Assembly (NCBI RefSeq): GCF_000022085.1 | Contig: NC_011894.1 | Span: forward strand, 3,897,001-3,961,000 | From: Methylobacterium nodulans ORS 2060 | Lineage (GTDB): Bacteria; Pseudomonadota; Alphaproteobacteria; Rhizobiales; Beijerinckiaceae | DNA length: 64,000 nucleotides | Direction of reading: 5' to 3' | Shown here: in pieces, positions 41,902 through 49,242 of the stretch | How positions within the stretch are numbered: position 1 is the first letter of the stretch | Layout: each line of letters starts with the position of its first letter | Notes under the pieces: generated by a model | What the model was told of the DNA's origin: nothing | What the model saw: only the letters and a program-made list of their open reading frames with translations | Databases searched by the model: none | Program-made: the position numbers and the translations under genes

Positions 41902-42134
41902 CTGCCGATGCTCCTGGCGTGTCCAGAGCGGGTTTAGGCATCAGCGGAATGTCCGCTGAGACCTTGTCCGCAGACAGGTGTGTCCGTTGGGCGTCTCAGA
42001 CCCCAGCAGACGTGATTTCGGACAGCCTCTCGATCGTCCGCAGGGGTATATCCATCCGAGGCGCCGCCACAAGACGTTTGCCAGTACGTCTCGAAAGGTC
42101 GGTTCTGGTCTTCCGAGACGCTTCACGGCGTGGG

Positions 42135-42368
42135 TCAGGAGCCTTTTGGTACATCTCGCCTAGCGCCCGAGACACGAGCCGGCGGGCTTTGCCCGAAGAG
42201 CGACATCCAAGTCTTCATCAGGCGGTCCGGTGAGAAGCGGTCGACCTCCGCCAGCATCCGCTTCTCCATGTGAGCCATGACTGCGGCCTGAAGAGGCTGC
42301 ACATCAGGGAGGCCCAAAAACACTCGAGCCTCCTCAGGGGTGCAGTCGATGTCTGCGGTGACTTTCAT
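42135..42368 (-). CDS. DUF6489 family protein
   Basis: A 77-residue protein; ATG 42368 follows GAGGAGGG. It matches a small conserved alphaproteobacterial family (MKVTADIDCTPEEARVFLGL, PDVQPLQAAVMAHMEKRM, LMKTWMSLFG). Host members are chromosomal and of unknown function, so this one may be a captured host gene. The C-terminal 20 residues are polar and unlike the usual end, which suggests a rewritten tail. Confidence 0.7.
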   Translation of the reverse strand: MKVTADIDCTPEEARVFLGLPDVQPLQAAVMAHMEKRMLAEVDRFSPDRLMKTWMSLFGQSPPARVSGARRDVPKGS

Positions 42369-42589
42369 CGCGAAGCCCTCCTCATCCTGAGGAATGCTGG
42401 CCAACTTCGAACGATCCGTTGCTCCGAAACCTACCTGGCGGATCTTCCTCCGCCATGTTGGACGAAACTCGCTATGTCAAAACAACGACCGGAAACTTAA
42501 CACCCGGGTAGAGGCCCTCGTGGCGCTCCAGCCATCGTCCGCCTCTGTGCGGAAACCCTGTCTCGAAATCAAATGTCTGGAAAACGGTC
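42369..42589. other. Short gap left of the IS element
   Basis: Contains no supported gene. The left copy of the 4-bp target duplication GGTC is at 42586-42589. Confidence 0.5.
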
Positions 42590-44340
42590 GGATACTGTTG
42601 GCGAATTCGGCCGCTATGCAGCGAGAGCCTCGAAGCGTGAGGTGCGCGTGGGGGCCAGCGGGCGGTGCGAGAACCAAGCGGCGAGACGATCAAGATTGAG
42701 AGCGGCCGCCGTCGCCACGCTCTGCAGGGTCATCTTCGCCAGTCCGCGATAGCGCGCTCGGCGCAAGCCGAAGCTCCGCACGCCCTGCGCGATCGTCGCC
42801 TCAATGCCTTGTCGCTGCCCGTAGAGCTGCCGGCCCTCCTCGCTCTCCTGCCGCATCCGCGCGGCCGCCAGCGCCTCGTGCTCCGCACGCGGATGCAGGC
42901 TGAGCCGGCGGCTCCCCGCCCGGGTGCACCGCGGCTTGGCTGGACACACGCGGCAGACGGCGGGGCTGAAGCCTGCGCGTATGAACGCGCGTCCGCTCAC
43001 CTTGTCCCTGTACGTGCCCCAACTCGTACTCTCGCGGCCCTCGGGGCAGCACACGCGACAGCGCTCCCAGTCGACCGCGAAGTCCGTGACGTGGAACGCC
43101 CCCTCCTCACGCGTCTGCCAACTCTGGTTCGACCGCGCGGGGCCGATCAGGGCGATGCCGTGCCGCTCGTGCGCCGCGACCAGATGCTCGGCGCTGATAT
43201 AGGCCGCGTCGACCAGGTGCTCGGAGGGGATCAGATCCAGGCCCGCCAGGGCGGCATGGATCACGCCGGTGCGCATCGCCTCATGCACATTGGCCGGAGT
43301 GGTGTCGGCGTGAACGACCAACCGAGGCAGGTCGGGGTCGCAGGTCTCGGTCAGGTGGACCATGTAGCCGGTCCACTCCGTTCCAGACTTGGCCCGGAAC
43401 CGCGCCTCGACGTCGTAGGGCGACTCGACCCGGTCGCCGGGCCCGCGTCCCTGCACCGGGCGCAGCCGGACGCTGGTGCCGGCGGGTGGACTTCCGTCCC
43501 CTGCGCGCTCGAAGTGCCGCGCCCATACCCGGCGCAGCACGGCCACGGCAGGCAAGGCGACAGCGAGTGGCGGCGCGCTCGCGCCATCCAGCGCGTCGAG
43601 CAGGCGGTAGCCGTCCGCCCCGACCTGCAGCACGTAGGCCTCGCGCTTGGGGCCGGTCTCCGGCAGTCGCGCATCCTCGATGCGGCGATCGTAGCGCTCG
43701 TGCCAGTCGGGCGGGGCGACACGGCGCAGCCAGTCGGGGGCGAGGGCCGCGACCGCGTTGAGAGCCGCCCGCAGCGTCTCGGCCAACAGCTCGACCCGGT
43801 TGAGGTCGCGCACCGCGGCGAGCACGTGGGTGCTGTCGGTGCGCTGGCGCCCGCGCGCCTTGAGCACGCCCTGGTCGCGCGCGGCATCGAGGATGCGGGC
43901 CAGCAGCCGCCCGGTGGCCTCGTGCTGCAGCAGCCGACCGCGGAACTCGCACAGGACGCTGTAGTCGAAGCCGGGATCGGCCAGATCAAGTCCCAGCAGG
44001 TACTTCCAGTCAATCCGCGCCCGGACCGCCTCGGCGGCTTGGCGATCGCTCATGCTCTCCCGAAACTGCAAGAGCGTGACCAGGGCCAAGCGCCAGGGCG
44101 CGTAGGCGGGCTGGCCGCGTGCGGGATAGAGGTCGGCGAACGCGGCATCAGCGAAGATTGTGCCGAGCCGCGTGCGCAGGAGCAGGTAGGGGTTGCCGCG
44201 CCGGAACGCGGTTTGGGCCACCCGGGCGGTGTCCTCAGGGACCGGTGGGAGTGGGTGGTGCGGCCGGAGCGACATGAGCGACCTCCGAGCGGGACGGTCA
44301 GCCTACACCCAGCACCCCCCGGAATTCGCCAACAGTGTCC
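42590..44340 (-). mobile_element. IS1182-family insertion sequence
   Basis: A 1751-bp element. The left end GGATACTGTTGGCGAATTC (42590-42608) is inverted at the right as GAATTCGCCAACAGTGTCC (44322-44340), with one mismatch. The flanks carry the direct repeat GGTC (42586-42589 and 44341-44344), a target duplication. The single transposase gene fills the element and is intact, so the insertion is probably recent. Confidence 0.9.
42614..44275 (-). CDS. IS1182-family transposase
   Basis: A 553-residue DDE transposase. The N-terminal domain (LALVTLLQFRESMSDRQAAE ... WKYLLGLDLADPGFDYSVLC) is the DUF772 type found in IS1182/IS5-like enzymes. Candidate catalytic acids are in TDSTHVLAAV and VDAAYISAEHL, with the Glu in GIEATIAQGVR. 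A Cys-rich stretch (CRVCPAKPRCTRAG) is typical of the group. Full length. Confidence 0.92.
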   Translation of the reverse strand: MSLRPHHPLPPVPEDTARVAQTAFRRGNPYLLLRTRLGTIFADAAFADLYPARGQPAYAPWRLALVTLLQFRESMSDRQAAEAVRARIDWKYLLGLDLADPGFDYSVLCEFRGRLLQHEATGRLLARILDAARDQGVLKARGRQRTDSTHVLAAVRDLNRVELLAETLRAALNAVAALAPDWLRRVAPPDWHERYDRRIEDARLPETGPKREAYVLQVGADGYRLLDALDGASAPPLAVALPAVAVLRRVWARHFERAGDGSPPAGTSVRLRPVQGRGPGDRVESPYDVEARFRAKSGTEWTGYMVHLTETCDPDLPRLVVHADTTPANVHEAMRTGVIHAALAGLDLIPSEHLVDAAYISAEHLVAAHERHGIALIGPARSNQSWQTREEGAFHVTDFAVDWERCRVCCPEGRESTSWGTYRDKVSGRAFIRAGFSPAVCRVCPAKPRCTRAGSRRLSLHPRAEHEALAAARMRQESEEGRQLYGQRQGIEATIAQGVRSFGLRRARYRGLAKMTLQSVATAAALNLDRLAAWFSHRPLAPTRTSRFEALAA

Positions 44341-44344
44341 GGTC

Positions 44345-45015
44345 GAAACCGGCAATTCCGAATGTAGGTCATGATCGCGCGGAAGGGGTCAGGAGCACTG
44401 GTTCATCAGACGGTTGTTTATGTCCGCTCCGGCGAAGGTGGTCAGCCCAACTCCACCCTTGCTCGAATTACGGTAGCATGCTACCTCGTCCAGCGGACGC
44501 CCACGCTGTGCGTGATCCGCGATCTTCGCGTGCATCTCCGGTGTGGCCCTGGCCCGGAAGTCCCGTGCGCCGCGACAGGGGGAATGCATCCTTTGTCCAG
44601 GTCCCGTCGTGGCGGCTCAGGGACGCGCCGCCATGCTCCGAAGCGATCTGACACCGCGACGCGAGAAGCCCTGCGCTTCGCCCGTGATGTCGTCACTGCC
44701 GCGGGCGCGATCGACCCGAGGGTTGAGAACTTCGACACCCCGCAGTGCCAAAGCTGCCCGCTCAGCGGGCCTGCCAGCCTCACCGCCTGCGCGATCTGCG
44801 GCCAGGGCCCGTGCCGCGAACGGCAGTAGGGGTGAGAAGAGATTGGTGCGGGTGGGCCGGTGCTGCCCCGCCGCCGATCAGCGAGAATCCTGACCGTCGC
44901 CTGCTTCACCCGCATGTCCGTGAGACTACGCCTGCGACGGATCCGAGCAATCAACCTTCCGAGTTACGCCGAACGGATTGGCCAGGGGCCATGCCGAGAG
45001 AGGCAGTAGCACCAC
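44345..45015. other. Gap right of the IS element
   Basis: 671 bp. One rightward frame (44371-44829) ends with a cysteine-rich tail (FDTPQCQSCPLSGPASLTAC) that might be a small zinc protein, but its first half is unconvincing. A short downstream start may be the real one. Otherwise nothing recognised. Confidence 0.35.
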
Positions 45016-45138
45016 ATGTCCGGCATGATCGGCGGCACGCCCGTAAGCTCTGCGCGCACCCTCCTTGGTGGCCTCGTCGCCGCGAACGTCGTAGTGGGGG
45101 TGATCGTCTGGGGTGGATCTGCGTTGTTGGGGTTGTGA
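45016..45138 (+). CDS. Possible 40-residue membrane protein
   Basis: ATG 45016 to TGA 45138. It encodes a single hydrophobic helix (LLGGLVAANVVVGVIVWGGS). It lies 27 bp upstream of the next gene and on the same strand. Only composition supports it. Confidence 0.4.
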   Translation: MSGMIGGTPVSSARTLLGGLVAANVVVGVIVWGGSALLGL

Positions 45139-45165
45139 GCTTCTGATCCCCGCGGGAGAGAGCCC

Positions 45166-45447
45166 ATGCGGATCTCGATCGATGCGCGTGACCCCGGCTT
45201 CCGGGCCTACGCTGAGGCGCGTGACCAGGGCATCACCTTTAACGTGACGCTCGATGGCAAGCGGTTAGCACCTGTCCACACCGCCGACGATCTGACCGGC
45301 GAGGTGATCGTGCCGGCTCGGAATAGGAGCGGCCACGTAATACTCGATCCGCACCATCCCGGTGAGATCCTGCTTGAGACCCACCGCGGCCGGGTCCGCA
45401 TCGTCCGCCGGCACCGGCACTGGACGGACGATAGCGACCCCTTCTGA
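45166..45447 (+). CDS. Hypothetical phage protein
   Basis: A 93-residue protein with a clean ribosome site (GGGAGAG). It is mostly beta by composition (ITFNVTLDGKRLAPVHTADD ... GEVIVPARN ... RVRIVRRHRHW). Such small proteins are common just before the terminase in alphaproteobacterial prophages. Function unknown. Confidence 0.6.
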   Translation: MRISIDARDPGFRAYAEARDQGITFNVTLDGKRLAPVHTADDLTGEVIVPARNRSGHVILDPHHPGEILLETHRGRVRIVRRHRHWTDDSDPF

Positions 45448-45502
45448 GCCGCTCGTCGGGTATGGCGCCAGGGCCCCTGGAGGGCCGAAATGTACACGGG
45501 TG

Positions 45503-45789
45503 GGCGGGGCCCCGCCTTGTCCTAGCGCTGACCCCGAAATTCGAGGTACGCACCCATGGCCGACGGCGTCTCGGCGAGGCAGCTGGCGAAGATCCTCGGC
45601 GTGACCGAGGGCGCGGTGCGGAAGGCGCTCAAGGCCAATCGGATCAAGCGCTTACCGGATGGCCTGATTGATCGCGAGGCAGCCCGCGAGGCGTGGCAGG
45701 GCTCAACTGATCCGGTGCGTACCAAGGTGCGTACCGAGCCGCAGACGGTACGCACCCGCGGTACGCACCCCCGCGTGGAGGTGCGCACC
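45503..45789. promoter_or_regulatory. Candidate cos region
   Basis: A perfect 14-bp palindrome GGCGGGGCCCCGCC lies at 45503-45516, 40 bp before terS. A 10-mer GGTACGCACC follows at 45545, 45747 and 45760, and its complement GGTGCGTACC at 45714 and 45726, with the palindromic variant GGTGCGCACC at 45780. Lambda has the same plan: a nicking site and, just beyond, repeated terminase-binding sites next to the small subunit gene. The assignment is by analogy. Confidence 0.5.
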
Positions 45790-46155
45790 CCGGCCGAGGC
45801 CCGCGAGGCGGTCAGCCTGATCGCCCGGGTGCTGGCCGAGGAGGGGGTGGAGGATGCGGACGGCAGCATCGACTTCAGCAAGGCGCGCACGGCCGAGCTG
45901 ATCCTGAAGGCCCGCCAGCGCAGCCTTGACCAGGCCGAGCAGCAGGGCCGCCTCATCGAGCGGGCCGCGGCCGAGAAGCTGTTCTTCGACACCGCCCGCG
46001 AGCTGCGCGATGCGTGGCTGGCCTGGCCCGCCCGCATCGGCATCGAGCTCGCGGCCGAGCTCGGCATCGAGGCCCGGGTGCTCACCCAGGCCCTCACCAA
46101 CCACGTCAACCGACACCTGTCCGAGCTCGGCGAGCCGATGGGCGACTTTCGGTAG
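45556..46155 (+). CDS. terS: Terminase small subunit
   Basis: A 199-residue protein. An N-terminal helix-turn-helix (VSARQLAKILGVTEGAVRKA) would bind cos DNA. A linker with repeated Val-Arg-Thr (encoded by the GGTACGCACC repeats) follows. The C-terminal half is helical and ends AWLAWPARIGIELAAELGIE and LTNHVNRHLSELGEPMGDFR, matching the decayed copy beside terL. Unusually it is separated from terL by 3 kb of unrelated genes. Confidence 0.75.
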   Translation: MADGVSARQLAKILGVTEGAVRKALKANRIKRLPDGLIDREAAREAWQGSTDPVRTKVRTEPQTVRTRGTHPRVEVRTPAEAREAVSLIARVLAEEGVEDADGSIDFSKARTAELILKARQRSLDQAEQQGRLIERAAAEKLFFDTARELRDAWLAWPARIGIELAAELGIEARVLTQALTNHVNRHLSELGEPMGDFR

Positions 46156-46663
46156 GAGACTGTAGCGCCTCCTACGCGGCTGGAACCTCGGCAACGAGGT
46201 GCACGACGTGGCCGGCCTCCTCGTCCTGAGGTAACATCGGCGGGCTGTGCTGGGTATCCTGCCAAATGGCGCTCGGTGCCACACAGTCGGCTTCTTCTCA
46301 GGACACGATCGATACACACGATTCGGTGGTGACGCGTATCGTTGAACGATGGCAGGCGTGACGGCTGCGTTCTCCGCTCCCTTTTCAATTCTGGTGCCTG
46401 AAATGCGCCCGGTGGGCGATGGCGGAGCCGGCGCCTGGCAGACGCTCCCTGGATCTGCGATTTGGTGAAGGGCTTGTAATCGTCTCCGGCGTTCCTATTT
46501 CAAATCAGTCGACTCTTTTGGCCGGACAATCAGGCCGTCTGCCTTAGCCACTGGCAAGGCGCGCGATCGGACTCTCTTTCCAGATATCGATGAGCCGGGT
46601 CCAGGGCGCGCTGACGCACGCGCTGTTCCCTCGTGCACCTAACCAAATGCTAAGGATACTCTG
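46156..46663. other. Gap upstream of the cold-shock gene
   Basis: 508 bp. No supported gene. It probably contains the promoter and a long leader for the cold-shock gene, as such genes usually have. An AAGGAT ribosome site is at about 46653. Confidence 0.5.
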
Positions 46664-46873
46664 ATGACCATAGGCATTGTTAAGTTCTACAACGATCAGA
46701 AGGGTTTCGGTTTTATCCAGCCGGAGGACGGCTCCAAGGACGTATTCGTCCATGCAACCGCTCTCGAGCGTGCCGGCCTGGGTAGCCTCTCCCAGGGGCA
46801 GAAAGTCTCGTTCGACACAGCGGAAGACCGCCGTAGCGGAAAGATGGCTGTCAACAACATTCAGTTCGCGTGA
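46664..46873 (+). CDS. cspA: Cold-shock protein (CSD domain)
   Basis: A 69-residue RNA chaperone. Both RNA-binding motifs are present: [10 protein letters not shown] (RNP1) and DVFVHATAL (RNP2). Full length for the CspA family. The DNA is less GC-rich than the surrounding virion genes. As an autonomous gene inside the late region it is a moron, a gene not needed for phage growth that may benefit the lysogen. Confidence 0.95.
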   Translation: MTIGIVKFYNDQKGFGFIQPEDGSKDVFVHATALERAGLGSLSQGQKVSFDTAEDRRSGKMAVNNIQFA

Positions 46874-46992
46874 TTGCCTTGACTGAAACGCCACACCATC
46901 GGCGCCGATCCTGAATTCGAAGGCCGCTCCCTCGTGGGGCGGCATTACTGTTTTTGCGTCAGTCGTCGACGCGCTGCGATAGGAGGAGAGCA

Positions 46993-47199
46993 ATGCTCCA
47001 CAAGTACAAGGTTAGGCAGTTGGTCCATCTCTCCCGCACCGGCTTCTCAGACCAACTGTCGAACGCAGGCCGCATCTACGAGGTGACTCGCCTCATGCCA
47101 GCGGACCAGACCGGAGAGGTATCTTACCGAATCAAGGAGTTTGGCTCTGGTTGGGGCGAGCGTGCCGTCCTTGAGTGCGAGATCAGCGCTCGAGTGTAG
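46993..47199 (+). CDS. Small conserved hypothetical protein
   Basis: A 68-residue protein with a strong ribosome site (GGAGGAGAG). It contains YKVRQLVHLSRTGFSDQLSN and YEVTRLMPADQTGEVSYRIK, a sequence I associate with short Methylobacterium proteins present in many copies. Beta-rich, SH3-like by appearance. Function unknown. Confidence 0.7.
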   Translation: MLHKYKVRQLVHLSRTGFSDQLSNAGRIYEVTRLMPADQTGEVSYRIKEFGSGWGERAVLECEISARV

Positions 47200-47237
47200 G
47201 AGTTGTGCACGGAAATATCTTAAGGAAGAACCCAACG

Positions 47238-47468
47238 ATGAGCACCGCTGTGTGGCCGGCCGGCTTACGAACTGACGAGGCTGAGCTTCTCCAGGATGGG
47301 GAGCTTGGGTTCATAGAGGCATCTGACGCAAGTTTTCGCATCCTGCCTTGCCCTTGGTCGTCACTTATGGGTGTACTCACTGGACCTTATCTCACCCGAA
47401 ACGGAGCTCTGGACGCGGTGCGCCGGCACCTCGGTCAGCAGGAGGACTCCTCTACTGTTAATTCCTAG
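47238..47468 (+). CDS. Small hypothetical protein
   Basis: A 76-residue protein from ATG 47238 after AAGGAAG (MSTAVWPAGLRTDEAELLQD ...). The end has a helix (GALDAVRRHLGQQ). It lies 38 bp after the previous gene and may share its transcript. Not recognised. Confidence 0.55.
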   Translation: MSTAVWPAGLRTDEAELLQDGELGFIEASDASFRILPCPWSSLMGVLTGPYLTRNGALDAVRRHLGQQEDSSTVNS

Positions 47469-47640
47469 CCAGGACTGAACAGCCCCAGTGAGGTCAAGCT
47501 ACCCACCGCACCAAGTGGCGAGAGGCTGTGAGTGAGTGGACAAGATCGGCAGAGGCGCAGTCCAGCTCATCTGCTGCAGCCCGATCATCGCCCGGCGTGC
47601 AATACCGGTGCTTCCAGATGCTCAGCAGGAGTTCTACGCC

Positions 47641-47949
47641 ATGACTTCGATCCATCAACGAGGCTTCATCAAGTACCTTGGATCCCTGCGCGGCAGAGGG
47701 CATCTCATAGTCCAGGGCCATGACCAGGCGCCGGACGCGATCGCCTACCAGATCGACGGCTTCCAGGACCGCGCGTGCCGCTCCGCTGCCGGACAGATCG
47801 AGGGCGACAGTACCGCGCTCGCGCAGGCCTTCAAGGCTGGTGGTGCGCTCCTCACCCTTGAGGGTGGTCTCCAGCTTGACGTCGTGCTCTCCGATCCAGG
47901 GGGCGGTCCTACCGCTGAAGTCAGGGTCAACGGAGCCTTCCCACTCTAG
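47641..47949 (+). CDS. Small hypothetical protein
   Basis: A 102-residue protein. ATG 47641 (MTSIHQRGFIKYLGS) follows AGGAG and is preferred over an upstream start at 47536. It is beta-rich with GHLIVQGHDQAPDAIAYQID and LLTLEGGLQLDVVLSD. Not recognised. Part of the moron block. Confidence 0.55.
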   Translation: MTSIHQRGFIKYLGSLRGRGHLIVQGHDQAPDAIAYQIDGFQDRACRSAAGQIEGDSTALAQAFKAGGALLTLEGGLQLDVVLSDPGGGPTAEVRVNGAFPL

Positions 47950-48322
47950 TCAGCTCAATCAAAGGGAGCCCTTGTGAGCAACCCGATAGCCAATGGGCCG
48001 AGACTATCGTACTTCGAGGAGGCGCCGTTAAAGCTTTGAAGTACGCGCTCGGCCAACACGTCAGGCTCGTCGGCCGCCGCGGTATCGACGCGGACTGGAA
48101 CGGCAGGTACTAAGTAGCCGAGATCCTTGAAGCGGCCCATGGCTTTCCCCTGCGGACGCTATTGCATCCTGAGTACGGGCGGCCACCACAGCCGGTGGGC
48201 CGCAGATTGGCAACTCCGCACTGACTTCCAAATCGTGCAGGCCTGAGCCTTGACTGCGTTGGCTGCTTGATCGGCCACCAGCCCACCCCGTCTATCCCGA
48301 TCGTGCTACGCGAGAACAGGAC
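47950..48322. other. Gap in the moron block
   Basis: 373 bp. A leftward 61-residue frame (47955-48140, MGRFKDLGYLVPAVPVRVDT ...) is possible but weak. Nothing else recognised. Confidence 0.35.
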
Positions 48323-48745
48323 ATGACCGAACACATCAGTCGATTGTGCGACCAGCTTCGTATCAAGCTCCACGGCATGGATCGCCGGCTTGAAGCTTTG
48401 AAAGCAAACGGCTCAGACCTGTCCGATACATCACAACACCAGATCGAGAGCCACATGGACTCGGTCCAGCAGCGCATTTTCGACCGCAGGCGTGTAGTCG
48501 AGGCGGCCAACAACCGAGTAACTGCCTGGATCGAAGATAAGCGTCCAGGCTTCGATGCCAAGCTGGCGGAGTGGCGCGAGGACCGCAGCTTCCTGAAACT
48601 TAACACTCGGGCCGATGACGCCGAAGCTTATGCGCTTGCGGTATTTGAGCTTGCGATCGCGGCAGCTGACGAAGCAGCGCAGGCGGCTTTGGAGGCTCTG
48701 CTAGCACGCCGGGACGCGACAGCCGCGGCGCTGCCGCCTCGTTGA
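48323..48745 (+). CDS. Coiled-coil hypothetical protein
   Basis: A 140-residue, almost entirely helical protein (MTEHISRLCDQLRIKLHGMD ... VQQRIFDRRRVVEAANNRVT ... AVFELAIAAADEAAQAALEA). Heptad-like spacing suggests a coiled coil. I cannot name a family. It is the last gene of the moron block. Confidence 0.6.
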   Translation: MTEHISRLCDQLRIKLHGMDRRLEALKANGSDLSDTSQHQIESHMDSVQQRIFDRRRVVEAANNRVTAWIEDKRPGFDAKLAEWREDRSFLKLNTRADDAEAYALAVFELAIAAADEAAQAALEALLARRDATAAALPPR

Positions 48746-48887
48746 GCGCGCCTAATGTATCGGCGCGGCCCCGCCTGGCAGTCTGTTGGCGCTCCGCCGT
48801 CCGCAGGAGCGGCCATCCCGGTCGTGCTGGTAGGGGCATCCATATGGCCCGCTGTAGCTCGCGATCGACTCCTCAAATGAGCTGCTT

Positions 48888-49242
48888 TTGGAGATCTCGG
48901 CGTCTGAGAGGCTGGCAGGCGGCTTCTTGGGCTTCGACAGCTCCGGAGCTGGAGAGCGCCTCAGCGGTGCTGCCGGCCCTCACTCGAAAGGGTTCGAGAC
49001 AGCGCTGCCGGCGGACTGGGGCAAGGCCGTCACCGGCTGGAAGAAGAAGGGGCTGCTGGTCTTCGGCAACGGCGAGGGCCTGCTCTTCGATCTGGCACGT
49101 GTGGCTGGCCTGGCCGGCCCGGGTCGCCATCGTGATGGCCGACGAACTCAAGGTCGATCCGCGGGTGCTGACCACGATCCTGACCACGCATGTCCACCAG
49201 CACCTCGCCGAACTCGGCGAGCCCACCGCGACCTTCGGCTGA
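48888..49242 (+). pseudogene. Decayed terminase small subunit
   Basis: The last 46 residues (WLAWPARVAIVMADELKVDP, then HVHQHLAELGEP) match the C-terminus of the intact terS. In the upstream frame GLLVFGNGEGLLFDLAR matches the residues that should precede it, but the two are out of frame: around 49098-49105 about ten bases are missing compared with the intact gene. The remaining N-terminal part (ISASERLAGGFLGF) may be a relic of the helix-turn-helix. Confidence 0.7.

Noticed and set aside
42665..44374. 569-residue frame antisense to the transposase
   Set aside because: The transposase motifs and IS ends fix the coding strand.
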